DNA of 44,202 nt, from contig HF988635.1 in assembly GCA_000434675.1 (NCBI GenBank), positions 56,943-101,144 of the forward strand, written 5' to 3'. Of this stretch, positions 15,797 through 22,451 are shown piece after piece. Every line of letters begins with the position of its first letter. Position 1 is the first letter of the stretch. Below the pieces are notes generated by a model. It was not told the DNA's origin and did no database searches. It was given only the letters and a program-made list of their open reading frames with translations. The stretch comes from Faecalibacterium sp. CAG:1138. Its GTDB lineage: Bacteria; Bacillota; Clostridia; Christensenellales; CAG-917. Made by a program: the position numbers and the translations under genes.

Positions 15797-15832
15797 GTGC
15801 TGTTCGGAATATCCGAAGGCTTGGCGGAATAA
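15797..15832 (+). repeat. 36-bp direct repeat, copy 2 (orphan EamA 3' end)
   Basis: Exact copy of 14769-14804, starting 20 bases after the mrr stop and ending in a TAA that belongs to no gene here. It is followed at once by the terminator region that would originally have served the EamA gene. Confidence 0.97.
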
Positions 15833-15852
15833 AAGACGAAATACGAAAGATA

Positions 15853-15885
15853 AAAAGCGTGAGAATTATCTCACGCTTTTGTTTT
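15853..15885. terminator. bidirectional terminator between the EamA/mrr region and glmS
   Basis: AAAAGCGTGAGA (15853-15864), loop ATTA, TCTCACGCTTTT (15869-15880), followed by GTTTT. The flanking A-run and T-run make it work for + strand transcripts and for glmS coming from the right. Confidence 0.9.
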
Positions 15886-15897
15886 GCAGATAAACGG

Positions 15898-17649
15898 TTA
15901 CAGCACGGTTACGGATTTGGCGAGGTTGCGGGGCTTGTCGGGATCGAGACGGAGGCGCAGGCAAACGGCAAGCGCGTATTTCTGAAGATGAATCACCGTC
16001 AGAATCGGAGACAAAAGGAGCGGCGCTTCGTCGGTTTTGAGAACGGAATGAGAAAGAGGGAACGGGGTTACGGCAATCGTTTTTGCGCCGCGGGTTTCAA
16101 GCTCGGAAAGGGTTATTTCGGCGCGGGGAACGAGGCTTTTGTCGGTGAGGGCGACGATGCAGAAGGTGTCGTCGTCAACAAGCGCGATAGGGCCGTGTTT
16201 AAGCTCGCCGAGGCGGTAGGCTTCGGCGCTTTTGTAGGTGATTTCCTTGAGCTTCAACGCGCCTTCGAGGGCGGAAGGATAGTCCTGCCCGCTTCCTAAA
16301 AACAGCACCTTTTTGTCGTAGGTTTCTTTTGCTACGGTTTCCGCAAGATCGGAACAAACGGCTTTTCTGGCGGCGATTTCAAGCTTTTTTGCGTCAAAAA
16401 CAAGTGAGGCAAAGTCGGCTTTTGAAACGACGCCGTTTTCTTTTGCGACGTAAGAGGCGAAAAGATAGAGGGCAATCATCTGCGACGCAAGCGTTTTGGT
16501 GGCGGCTACGGCGATTTCGGCGCCGCAGTCGAGATACAGAGAAAAATCCGCTTCGACGGACAGGCTGCTTCCTCGTATGTTGGTGAGGCAAACGGTGTAG
16601 GCGCCGAGAGATTTTGCGTAGCGCAAAGCCGAAATCGTGTCGCGGGTTTCTCCGGACTGGCTGACGAACACGGCGAGCGTTGTCGGCGAAAGGTGCAGAG
16701 AATGATTTTTTATTTCGCTGGCGACTTCGACGTAAGTTTTGATTTTTGCGATTTTTTCAAACACCGTTTTTCCGTAGAGCGAGGCGTGATAGGCGGTGCC
16801 GCAACCAGAAATAAATACGTTGTCGAAGCGGGAACTTTCGGTAAAAGAGGACAGTCCCTCGGGACTTAAAAGCGACGTTACGGTTGACAGCAGGGCGGAC
16901 GGAATTTCGTCGATTTCGGACTGCATGTAGGTGTCGGCGGAAAGAGGAGAGGTTTTGTAGAGGCTGACGGGAACGGAGGTCTTTTCGACGCGGCGGCCGA
17001 AGCGGAAAAATTCCACGCTGTCCTCTCCGATGACGGCAAGGTCATCGTCGGCGAGAACTACGGCGTTTTCCACGAGGGAAGAAAGCGCCGTTACGTCGCT
17101 TGCCACGACGCCGAATCCGTCGCCGAGGCCTACGATAAGCCCTGCGTTTTTGCGGTAGGCGTAAACGTTGTCGTCATAGACGCTCATTGCAAGAAAAGTG
17201 AAAGTCCCTTTTAGCGTTTCGGCCGTGCGCTCGACGGCTTCTCTGACGGAACCCGCGTAGAAATGCGCGAGAAGGTGAGCGATAAGTTCGCTGTCGGTCT
17301 GGCTTTTGAGAGGGACGGATTTCAGAATGGATTTTACTTCGCCCAAGTTTTCTACGATGCCGTTATGCACGATTGCGAAATTGCCGTCGTAGGATAGGTG
17401 CGGATGAGAATTTTCGGCAGAAGGCTTGCCGTGCGTCGCCCACCTCGTGTGGCCTATGGCGACCGTCGAATTTTCCATGGGAAGCGCTTTGAGCCCCGAA
17501 ACGCGCCCCGCGACTTTTTTGACTACGAGCGACGATTGCTTTTTGTAGCATAAACCGCAGCTGTCATAGCCTCTGTATTCCAACGTACTTAGTCCCGAAA
17601 GCACCGCTTCGGTGGCGTTTTTGCCGACGATGCCGATTATTCCGCACAT
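15898..17649 (-). CDS. glmS: glutamine-fructose-6-phosphate aminotransferase (isomerizing)
   Basis: Makes glucosamine 6-phosphate from fructose 6-phosphate and glutamine, the first step to UDP-GlcNAc and peptidoglycan. The 583-residue protein has the N-terminal glutaminase domain (MCGIIGIVG with nucleophile Cys2, then EYRGYDSCG, IGHTRWATHGKPS) and two SIS isomerase domains (FISGCGTAYHASLYGK...FVSQSGETRDT, then FLGSGQDYPSALEGALKLKEITY...LKHGPIAL), ending in PRNLAKSVTVL. The start is set at 17649 by an AGGAGG-type site (complement of 17653-17660); a longer frame reaching 18279 overlaps the divergent gene and is rejected. No room exists upstream for a glmS ribozyme, unlike many Gram-positive glmS genes, since only 105 bp separate it from the divergent gene. 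At the 3' end it shares a terminator with the mrr/EamA side. Confidence 0.96.
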   Translation of the reverse strand: MCGIIGIVGKNATEAVLSGLSTLEYRGYDSCGLCYKKQSSLVVKKVAGRVSGLKALPMENSTVAIGHTRWATHGKPSAENSHPHLSYDGNFAIVHNGIVENLGEVKSILKSVPLKSQTDSELIAHLLAHFYAGSVREAVERTAETLKGTFTFLAMSVYDDNVYAYRKNAGLIVGLGDGFGVVASDVTALSSLVENAVVLADDDLAVIGEDSVEFFRFGRRVEKTSVPVSLYKTSPLSADTYMQSEIDEIPSALLSTVTSLLSPEGLSSFTESSRFDNVFISGCGTAYHASLYGKTVFEKIAKIKTYVEVASEIKNHSLHLSPTTLAVFVSQSGETRDTISALRYAKSLGAYTVCLTNIRGSSLSVEADFSLYLDCGAEIAVAATKTLASQMIALYLFASYVAKENGVVSKADFASLVFDAKKLEIAARKAVCSDLAETVAKETYDKKVLFLGSGQDYPSALEGALKLKEITYKSAEAYRLGELKHGPIALVDDDTFCIVALTDKSLVPRAEITLSELETRGAKTIAVTPFPLSHSVLKTDEAPLLLSPILTVIHLQKYALAVCLRLRLDPDKPRNLAKSVTVL

Positions 17650-17754
17650 ATTAAACCTCCGAATGAAGATGTTGTAGTATATGCCGCCACGGCAAAATGG
17701 TTGAATGATGACATATAAAAGACCGACTGCATATATTGACGGCGGAGGTGAAAA

Positions 17755-18246
17755 ATGAAATATCAAGTTGCACTTTCCGCGCCGTATCCGAACGTGGAAA
17801 ACGTCAGAAAAAATCCGATGGACGCAAAAAAACTTATGAATTCCTACGGCGGCAGAAACAGCGAAACGGGAGCCATTCTGACGTACGCTTATCAAAGCTA
17901 CGTCGTGAAAAAGGAGCATCCCGAGCTTGCGTCGATGCTGGAGCAGGTGGCCGTGGTCGAAATGAAACACCACGAGCTTTTGGGAACCGCAATATACTCT
18001 TTGGGCGGATTGCCGGTCGTTGCGGGCAGAAACGCTTATTTTTCGGCGGCGGGGCTGGACTACTCGGTGAGAGCGGAGGAATTTCTGGTGAGAAACATCA
18101 GGGAGGAAGAAGCCGCAATAAGAGAATACGAAGCGCTTGAAAAAACTTTGGCTACGCCCGAGATAAGAGAGCTGGTGAAAAGAATCGTCGATGACGAGAC
18201 GCTGCACGTCAAGCTGTTTTCGGAAACTCTTGCCAAAATGCATTGA
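17755..18246 (+). CDS. ferritin-like di-metal protein (Mn-catalase/CotJC-like fold)
   Basis: A 163-residue four-helix-bundle protein with metal ligands at regular places: Glu in NSETGAILTYAYQSYVV, E-x-x-H in VVEMKHHELLG, paired Glu in REEEAAIREYE and E-x-x-H in DDETLHVKLF. This resembles rubrerythrin or manganese-catalase-type ferritin-like domains; spore coat protein CotJC is one relative in Firmicutes. The C-terminal rubredoxin domain of rubrerythrin is absent. GGAGGTG (17743-17749) precedes the ATG. It is divergent from glmS with a 105-bp shared upstream region. Peroxide scavenging is a reasonable guess, but the activity is not proven by the sequence. Confidence 0.7.
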   Translation: MKYQVALSAPYPNVENVRKNPMDAKKLMNSYGGRNSETGAILTYAYQSYVVKKEHPELASMLEQVAVVEMKHHELLGTAIYSLGGLPVVAGRNAYFSAAGLDYSVRAEEFLVRNIREEEAAIREYEALEKTLATPEIRELVKRIVDDETLHVKLFSETLAKMH

Positions 18247-18358
18247 TTTTGAGGAATATTTTGCCGAGTGGACGGACAAAATCAGTGCGTGAGGGTTGCT
18301 TGGGGCGGAAATTTGTTGCTAAAAATTCAGATATTTTCCGATTTTTGCGTAAAATAGC

Positions 18359-18387
18359 TTGTTATTTTGTTTCTTTTATGGTAATAT
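18359..18387 (+). promoter_or_regulatory. extended -10 promoter of secG-rnr-smpB
   Basis: TTGTTA (18359-18364), 17 bases, TAATAT (18382-18387), with an extended TGn element (18379-18381) directly before the -10 box. Transcription would start about 30 bases before secG. Confidence 0.75.
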
Positions 18388-18424
18388 CTTTATGCAAATA
18401 ACTTAATGATTATCGGAGGATAAT

Positions 18425-18727
18425 ATGTTCGGTATCTTAATTTCCGCAATCGACTATAACGTCGGCAATGCCATTCAATGGGTTCTGATGTCTTTGATGC
18501 TCCTTGCGAGCGTGGCACTTATCGTGGTCGTCATGATGCAAAAAAGCAGCGGCGACGACAGCGTGAGCGCGATAACCGGAGGCGGTTCCGATTCTTTCTA
18601 CGGCAAAAACAAATCTCAGACCAGAGAAGGCCTGTTGCGCAAACTTACCATTGCTTTTGCAGTGTCGGTGTTTGTGCTGAGCGTGGTTTTCTTCATCATC
18701 GCGAAGAATACCGGTCACGCAGTTTAA
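18425..18727 (+). CDS. secG: preprotein translocase subunit SecG
   Basis: Small membrane subunit of the SecYEG channel, which assists SecA-driven protein export. The 100-residue protein has two transmembrane helices (about residues 16-38 and 72-95) and the conserved cytoplasmic loop VVMMQKSSGDDSVSAITGGGSDSFYGKNKSQTREG typical of SecG. CGGAGGA precedes the ATG. It is the first gene of the secG-rnr-smpB-ssrA block, an order known from many Firmicutes. Confidence 0.93.
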   Translation: MFGILISAIDYNVGNAIQWVLMSLMLLASVALIVVVMMQKSSGDDSVSAITGGGSDSFYGKNKSQTREGLLRKLTIAFAVSVFVLSVVFFIIAKNTGHAV

Positions 18728-18741
18728 GACGTTTGTTGCAG

Positions 18742-18768
18742 AAGAAGGCGGCCTTTTTGGTCGCCTAA
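18742..18768 (+). terminator. weak hairpin between secG and rnr
   Basis: AGGCGGCC, loop TTTTT, GGTCGCCT form eight pairs with one G-T. The following AATTTATT is only partly T-rich, so it may reduce rather than stop transcription into rnr. Confidence 0.45.
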
Positions 18769-18789
18769 TTTATTGTATGGGTAAACGAT

Positions 18790-20883
18790 ATGGGTTTTAA
18801 GGAAAAGGTTCTGGAGCAAATCGAGGCCGCAGGACTTAAAGATTTCACCACCAAGGGGCTTTGCAAAAGGCTGGGAATTTACGCGTCTTTCGAAAGGAAG
18901 ATACTGTCTGCTGCCCTAAAAGAGCTTTGCGACGACGGAAAACTGGTGGAAGCGTCTGCGGACCATTTTCTGCTGCAGGCGTCAGACAGCCTCGTTAAGG
19001 GCGTTTTGAAGGGGAACAGGCGCGGCTTTGCTTTTTTGATAAGAGAGGACGGCGGCGCGGATCTTTTTGTGCCGAACAGGCTTTTAAACGGCGCACTCCA
19101 TAAAGACACGGTCATCGCCTCCCTTACGGGAAACTTAGGCGAATCGGACGAAGCGGAAGTGGTGAAAGTGGTGGAAAGAGGCGTGACGGAAGTTGTGGGA
19201 ACGCTTGAAAAACAAAAAGCGGGATACGGCTTTGTGAAGTCGGACGACGACGCCTATTTTTCCGACGTGTTCGTGCCTGCGGCGGACCTCAGAAACGTCA
19301 GGAACGGCGCGAAAGTGGTGGTTAAGCTGACGGAATTCGGCGGTAAAAACCCCGTTGGGCAAATTAAGGAAGTTCTGGGCAAAAGCGGCTCGGTGGACGC
19401 GGACGTTCTGGCAATAGTCAGAAGCCACGGCTTTAAGGAGAGCTTTTCGGACGCCGCAACGGATGAAGCGGACAGACTTTCGAAGGAAAATATCGAAAAT
19501 GAAATCAGAAAAAGGGCGGATTTCAGGTCGCTTCCGACAATCACCATAGACGGCGACGACGCAAAGGATTTTGACGACGCGGTGTCGCTGGAAACGCTTG
19601 CGGACGGCTACGTTCTGTACGTTCATATAGCGGACGTTTCGCACTTTGTGAGGCCGGGCAGCGCGGTGGATCGGGAAGCTTTGGAGCGCACTACCAGCGT
19701 GTATTTGCCGAACGTCGTGTTGCCGATGCTTCCGGAAAGCATATCTAACGGCTGTTGCAGCCTGGTTGAAGGCGAGGACAGGCTTACCCTGACCGCCGTC
19801 ATAAAGCTGGATAAAACGGGAAAGGTTGCGGAAACCGACGTCAAAAAAAGCGTCATAAGAAGCAATCACCGCCTGACCTACAAAAAGGTTGCCGCCATGC
19901 TTGACGGCGACGAAAAGCTTATTGAAAAATACGCGGACGTCTTCGGAATGATTTCCGAAATGAAAAAATTGTCCGATTTGCTTGCCGTGGCAAGACATAA
20001 CAGAGGCTCCATCGACTTCGTTACGCACGAAAGCCTTATCACCTTAAACGATACCAAAACCAAGGTGGAAAAGGTGGAAAGATATCCGATTTTGGCGTCG
20101 AACGACATCATCGAGGAATTTATGCTGCTTGCAAACGAGCAGGTGGCGGAGTTTATGTGCCGTGCGGAATATCCGTTCGTTTTCAGAGTCCACGGCGAAC
20201 CGCAAAAGGAAAAACTGGACGTTCTGCAAAAATTCGTGGAGGGGTGCGGCTTTCAGTTTAAGGTGAGAAACAAGCTTTACAGCAAACAGCTTCAGACGCT
20301 TCTGGAGCAAGTGAAAGGCTCCGAAACCGAAAACATCATAAACAAAGTTATGCTCCGAAGCATGCAAAAGGCCAAATATTCCACCGAAAACGAAGGACAC
20401 TTCGGGCTGGCGCTGGAATATTATTGCCACTTCACTTCGCCGATAAGAAGATACCCGGATCTCATGATTCATCGCGTCATAAAAATGATGCTGGACGGAA
20501 AACTGGAAGGCGCGGCGCTTAAAAGAGCGGAGGAAGACTGCGAAACCGTGGCGAAACTGTCAAGCGAAATGGAAAGAGAAGCAGACCTTACGGAAAGGGA
20601 CGCGGACGACTATTTCAAGGCTATGTATATGGAGGACAAGGTCGGCGACGTGACGGAAGGCATTGTAAGCGGAGTTACGGGCTCGGGCGTTTTCGTGGAA
20701 CTGGAAAACACCGTGGAAGGATTTGCGCCGCTTTCGCAACTGCCGAGAGACAGGTACGCCTTCGACGAAAAACGCTACGTTCTGAAGGGAACCAAGCACA
20801 GCTTCGGCCTCGGCGACAAGGTTACGGTGCTGGTTACCGGAGCAAGCACCGACGCAAGGAGGGTTGGCTTTGAGTTATTCTGA
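18790..20883 (+). CDS. rnr: ribonuclease R
   Basis: Processive 3'-5' exoribonuclease that degrades structured RNA and, with SmpB-tmRNA, the faulty mRNAs of stalled ribosomes. The 697-residue protein has an N-terminal winged-helix segment (FTTKGLCKRLGIYASFERK), two cold-shock domains (about 65-125 and 130-195), the RNB catalytic domain with ITIDGDDAKDFDDAV (Asp254, Asp260, Asp262, Asp263 as metal ligands), HYCHFTSPIRRYPDLMIHR-type segment near residue 540 and a C-terminal S1 domain (VTEGIVSGVTGSGVFVELEN). It ends within the smpB start region, overlapping by 14 bp. The highly basic C-terminal tail of some RNase R proteins is absent. Confidence 0.95.
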   Translation: MGFKEKVLEQIEAAGLKDFTTKGLCKRLGIYASFERKILSAALKELCDDGKLVEASADHFLLQASDSLVKGVLKGNRRGFAFLIREDGGADLFVPNRLLNGALHKDTVIASLTGNLGESDEAEVVKVVERGVTEVVGTLEKQKAGYGFVKSDDDAYFSDVFVPAADLRNVRNGAKVVVKLTEFGGKNPVGQIKEVLGKSGSVDADVLAIVRSHGFKESFSDAATDEADRLSKENIENEIRKRADFRSLPTITIDGDDAKDFDDAVSLETLADGYVLYVHIADVSHFVRPGSAVDREALERTTSVYLPNVVLPMLPESISNGCCSLVEGEDRLTLTAVIKLDKTGKVAETDVKKSVIRSNHRLTYKKVAAMLDGDEKLIEKYADVFGMISEMKKLSDLLAVARHNRGSIDFVTHESLITLNDTKTKVEKVERYPILASNDIIEEFMLLANEQVAEFMCRAEYPFVFRVHGEPQKEKLDVLQKFVEGCGFQFKVRNKLYSKQLQTLLEQVKGSETENIINKVMLRSMQKAKYSTENEGHFGLALEYYCHFTSPIRRYPDLMIHRVIKMMLDGKLEGAALKRAEEDCETVAKLSSEMEREADLTERDADDYFKAMYMEDKVGDVTEGIVSGVTGSGVFVELENTVEGFAPLSQLPRDRYAFDEKRYVLKGTKHSFGLGDKVTVLVTGASTDARRVGFELF

Positions 20884-21349
20884 CAAAAATTACGTTAGGC
20901 AGATTGCCTCAAACAAAAAAGCCTACCACGACTACTTCATCGAGGATACCTACGAGGCGGGCATCGCGCTGGAAGGCTCGGAGGTCAAATCGGTGAGAGC
21001 GGGGCGCATAAATCTTAAGGACAGCTACGTTCAGATTAAGGACGGCACGGTGTGGCTTTACGGCTGTCATATCTCGCCGTACGACAAGGGCAGCGCGTTT
21101 TCGAAAACCGATCCAGACAGGAGAAGAAGGCTTCTTCTAAACCGCGCCGAAATAGGTAAGCTCAGAGGCAGAGTGGAACAGAAAGGCTATACGATCGTGC
21201 CGACGAAAGTCTATTTCAAACAGGCTTTGGTGAAGGTGGAAATCGCGCTCGCAAAAGGCAAGGAGCTCCACGACAAACGCCGAGCAATCGCCGATAAAGA
21301 AAACAAACGCTCGCTCGACAGAGCTATTAAAACTTACCAAAACAAATAA
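20870..21349 (+). CDS. smpB: SsrA-binding protein SmpB (TTG start)
   Basis: Binds tmRNA and brings it to stalled ribosomes. The protein of 159 residues has the SmpB barrel (NKKAYHDYFIEDTYEAGIALEGSEVKSVRAGRINLKDSYVQI), the LYGCHISPYDKGSAFSKTDPDRRRRLLLNR segment and a basic C-terminal tail (GKELHDKRRAIADKENKRSLDRAIKTY). No ATG is available. Two in-frame TTG codons exist: 20864 directly touches the AGGAGGG site (zero spacing), whereas 20870 lies seven bases after GGAGG (20858-20862), so 20870 is chosen. It overlaps rnr by 14 bp and is followed by ssrA, completing the trans-translation set. Confidence 0.93.
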   Translation: MSYSDKNYVRQIASNKKAYHDYFIEDTYEAGIALEGSEVKSVRAGRINLKDSYVQIKDGTVWLYGCHISPYDKGSAFSKTDPDRRRRLLLNRAEIGKLRGRVEQKGYTIVPTKVYFKQALVKVEIALAKGKELHDKRRAIADKENKRSLDRAIKTYQNK

Positions 21350-21354
21350 TTCGG

Positions 21355-21383
21355 TTGTCTTTTTTCAAAAGATAAGATATAAT
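21355..21383 (+). promoter_or_regulatory. promoter of ssrA
   Basis: TTGTCT (21355-21360), 17 bases, perfect TATAAT (21378-21383). Transcription should start near 21390, about 20 bases before the mature 5' end of tmRNA, leaving a short 5' leader for RNase P to remove. Confidence 0.85.
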
Positions 21384-21409
21384 ATATAAAAACCGATTAG
21401 TTTCTTTGT

Positions 21410-21779
21410 GGGGTAGTTCTCAGATTCGCCGGGGGCGACGTATGAGATGAAAAGCATGCCGCAGGCTCGTCTGCGTAACAACGGAAAACTTAAATTAAAC
21501 GCAAAAGAAACTAAATCTGCAAACACCGGTAGAGTGTTCGCATTCGCTGCTTAACAATTCGCGGCATGTCGGCCCGACGTTCTCTGTCCGTCGGTAACCG
21601 GCATCATATTGACAGGGGAACGGCTTCGGCGGCGGCAAAACCGAAGCGGCATCTTAACCTCTTCAAACCTTTTGCCCGTTTGCGGGCGGCGGGGAGAGAA
21701 ACTTAAACGCAAACTAAGCATGTAGAAAGCGTCGGGTACGTGCTTTCGTACACGGGTGCAAGTCCCGTCTACTCCACCA
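21410..21779 (+). ncRNA. ssrA: transfer-messenger RNA (tmRNA)
   Basis: A 370-nt tmRNA. The 5' end GGGGTAG (21410-21416) pairs with CTACTCC (21769-21775), followed by encoded ACCA. The 5' tRNA-like part contains AGATTCGCCGG, and the 3' part has a T-arm ACGGG-TGCAAGT-CCCGT (about 21753-21769), whose loop has G instead of the usual second T. Helix P5 (CATGCCGC with GCGGCATG after the tag) is visible. The reading frame ends GCTGCTTAA (21546-21554). The segment before the first GCA (ACTTAAATTAAAC) resembles the B. subtilis tmRNA just before its resume point, favouring a tag AKETKSANTGRVFAFAA from 21501; a shorter tag ANTGRVFAFAA from 21519 is the alternative. It follows smpB and has its own promoter and terminator. 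Confidence 0.95.
21501..21554 (+). CDS. tmRNA-encoded proteolysis tag
   Basis: Resume codon GCA at 21501 (or GCA at 21519) to TAA at 21552-21554. The tag reads AKETKSANTGRVFAFAA, or ANTGRVFAFAA if resumed later. The end AFAA departs from the common ALAA/AVAA, although the terminal AA recognised by ClpXP-type proteases is kept. Seventeen residues would be somewhat longer than the well-known 10-15 residue tags. Confidence 0.65.
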   Translation, partial: AKETKSANTGRVFAFAA

Positions 21780-21781
21780 AA

Positions 21782-21818
21782 AAAAGCCTCAGGATCGGAT
21801 ACAATCCTGAGGCTTTTT
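21782..21818 (+). terminator. terminator of ssrA
   Basis: AAAAGCCTCAGGAT (21782-21795), eight-base loop, ATCCTGAGGCTTTT (21804-21817) with one more T. It begins three bases after the CCA end of tmRNA. Confidence 0.93.
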
Positions 21819-21823
21819 CAACT

Positions 21824-21982
21824 AAATCCGCCTGCGTCGGAATAAATCCACTTCGTGGATGAAATCGCTACGCGATGAAATCCCGCTAAAGCGGGGAGAT
21901 AGAGGCGGATTTGATTTCATCTGAGGTGATACACCGAAGATTTCATCCGAGTTTGCTCGGATTTCATCCTGTAGTGCAGGAT
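21824..21982. repeat. array of six short hairpins joined by ATGAAAT/ATTTCAT linkers
   Basis: Consecutive hairpins are ATCCAC-TTC-GTGGAT (21846-21860), ATCGC-TAC-GCGAT (21864-21876), CCCGC-TAAA-GCGGG (21882-21895), GGTG-ATA-CACC (21925-21935), ATCCGAG-TTTG-CTCGGAT (21945-21962) and ATCCTG-TAGTG-CAGGAT (21966-21982). The stems differ in sequence but the spacers repeat as GATGAAATC on the left and as its complement GATTTCATC on the right. A 10-bp inverted repeat, AAATCCGCCT (21824-21833) with AGGCGGATTT (21903-21912), encloses the first three hairpins and would make a branched structure. The array fills the gap between ssrA and the small Cys-rich gene. It resembles REP/IS200-type palindromic elements of gut Clostridia (memory, not a search). 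Stems, not spacers, vary, so it is not CRISPR. Confidence 0.85.
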
Positions 21983-21986
21983 TTCA

Positions 21987-22199
21987 TTATTGCTTTTCTT
22001 TCAAATTAGATAAAATTTCATGCTTTTGTTGTTCGTTTGGTGCATATACGTTATTTGAGCAACCTTTATAACTTTGAATAACAAAACTAATTTTACAATG
22101 TTTGGTATAGCCGTCGTAATCTAATCTTCCGGTACAATCTTTTTTACATTGTCCACAACTTGGGAATTTATATCCTTTCCATAATTTTTCAATTTTCAT
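21987..22199 (-). CDS. small Cys-rich protein of unknown function
   Basis: A 70-residue protein I do not recognise. It contains five cysteines: a CGQCKKDC cluster near residues 15-22, then Cys at about 34 (KHC) and 47 (KGC), a spacing compatible with a small zinc or redox site. There is no signal peptide or membrane segment. The ATG is supported by AAGGAG on the minus strand (complement of about 22203-22208). The gene is AT-rich compared with its neighbours and stands on the opposite strand to them, suggesting acquisition. Its stop codon lies four bases from the hairpin array, so the array would be the 3' end of its transcript. Confidence 0.6.
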   Translation of the reverse strand: MKIEKLWKGYKFPSCGQCKKDCTGRLDYDGYTKHCKISFVIQSYKGCSNNVYAPNEQQKHEILSNLKEKQ

Positions 22200-22256
22200 A
22201 TTTACTCCTTAAATAATTTTTAGGAGCATAATATCACAATAAATTTAATTTTTATC

Positions 22257-22284
22257 TTGAATATGTCATTTAATATGTTATAAT
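22257..22284 (+). promoter_or_regulatory. promoter of a short transcript
   Basis: TTGAAT (22257-22262), 16 bases, perfect TATAAT (22279-22284). The start would fall near 22291, the A of an ATG, and a terminator follows at 22354-22379. Confidence 0.65.
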
Positions 22285-22290
22285 GTATCT

Positions 22291-22379
22291 ATGAAAAAAG
22301 AAAAATACGCCTACGTTCAACATAAAGTAGCATCGTCGATAAGAGGTTTTGAAAAGTCCGCCTTTAAGGCGGATTTTTT
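22291..22379 (+). ncRNA. candidate small RNA of about 90 nt, or leaderless mini-ORF
   Basis: A promoter with its start near 22291 and a terminator ending at 22379 delimit a short transcript. It begins with ATGAAAAAAG and could be read as a 43-codon leaderless ORF (MKKEKYAYVQHKVASS...), but that frame continues through the terminator stem and over the next gene's promoter, so a non-coding RNA is more likely. No family was recognised. Confidence 0.45.
22354..22379 (+). terminator. terminator of the short transcript
   Basis: AAGTCCGCC (22354-22362), loop TTTAA, GGCGGATTT (22368-22376), T-run to 22379. One G-T pair in the stem. Confidence 0.85.
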
Positions 22380-22393
22380 GCGCTTAAATTCGG

Positions 22394-22423
22394 TTGTAAA
22401 TGAAGGGAGGAGTGTGATATAAT
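22394..22423 (+). promoter_or_regulatory. promoter of the GPH symporter-XRE-phosphatase operon
   Basis: TTGTAA (22394-22399), 18 bases, TATAAT (22418-22423). The start would be about 22430, leaving a short leader with AAGGGGA (22440-22446) before the ATG at 22452. Confidence 0.7.
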
Positions 22424-22451
22424 AGATTTACTTTTGCAAAAGGGGATTATT

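Larger units (their letters stand above)
14769..15832 (+). mobile_element. repeat-flanked mrr cassette inserted at the 3' end of the EamA gene
   Basis: A 36-bp perfect direct repeat (14769-14804 and 15797-15832) brackets an AT-rich segment of 992 bp with a single gene, mrr. The repeat equals the last 12 codons of the EamA gene, and its right edge coincides exactly with the TAA stop, so the host gene stays intact. Deleting one repeat plus the insert (1028 bp) restores EamA followed directly by its terminator. The insert has its own promoter (14812-14840). Near its ends is an 8-bp inverted pair, TTGTCAAT (14817-14824) and ATTGACAA (15784-15791), which may be chance. No integrase or transposase is encoded. 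The length of the duplication suggests site-specific integration or insertion with long target duplication rather than a normal transposon. Confidence 0.85.

Noticed and set aside
15763..16299. A 178-codon + strand frame beginning at the end of mrr
   Set aside because: It runs through the 36-bp repeat, the terminator and antisense to glmS, with no family pattern.
17650..17754. glmS ribozyme upstream of glmS
   Set aside because: The 105-bp gap to the divergent gene is shorter than the ribozyme, and no matching core was seen.
17650..18279. Extension of glmS upstream on the minus strand
   Set aside because: It overlaps the divergent ferritin-like gene, and MCGIIG at 17649 with a good ribosome site is the invariant GlmS start (Cys2 must be N-terminal).
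20864..20869. TTG at 20864 as smpB start
   Set aside because: It directly touches the AGGAGGG site; the TTG at 20870 has a proper seven-base spacing.
21824..21982. CRISPR array
   Set aside because: The constant parts are only seven to nine bases and reverse orientation halfway, the variable parts are self-complementary stems, and no cas gene is present.
21753..22451. Genomic island integrated at the 3' end of ssrA
   Set aside because: ssrA 3' ends are frequent integration sites, but no second copy of the tmRNA 3' sequence and no integrase were found in the following DNA of this window.
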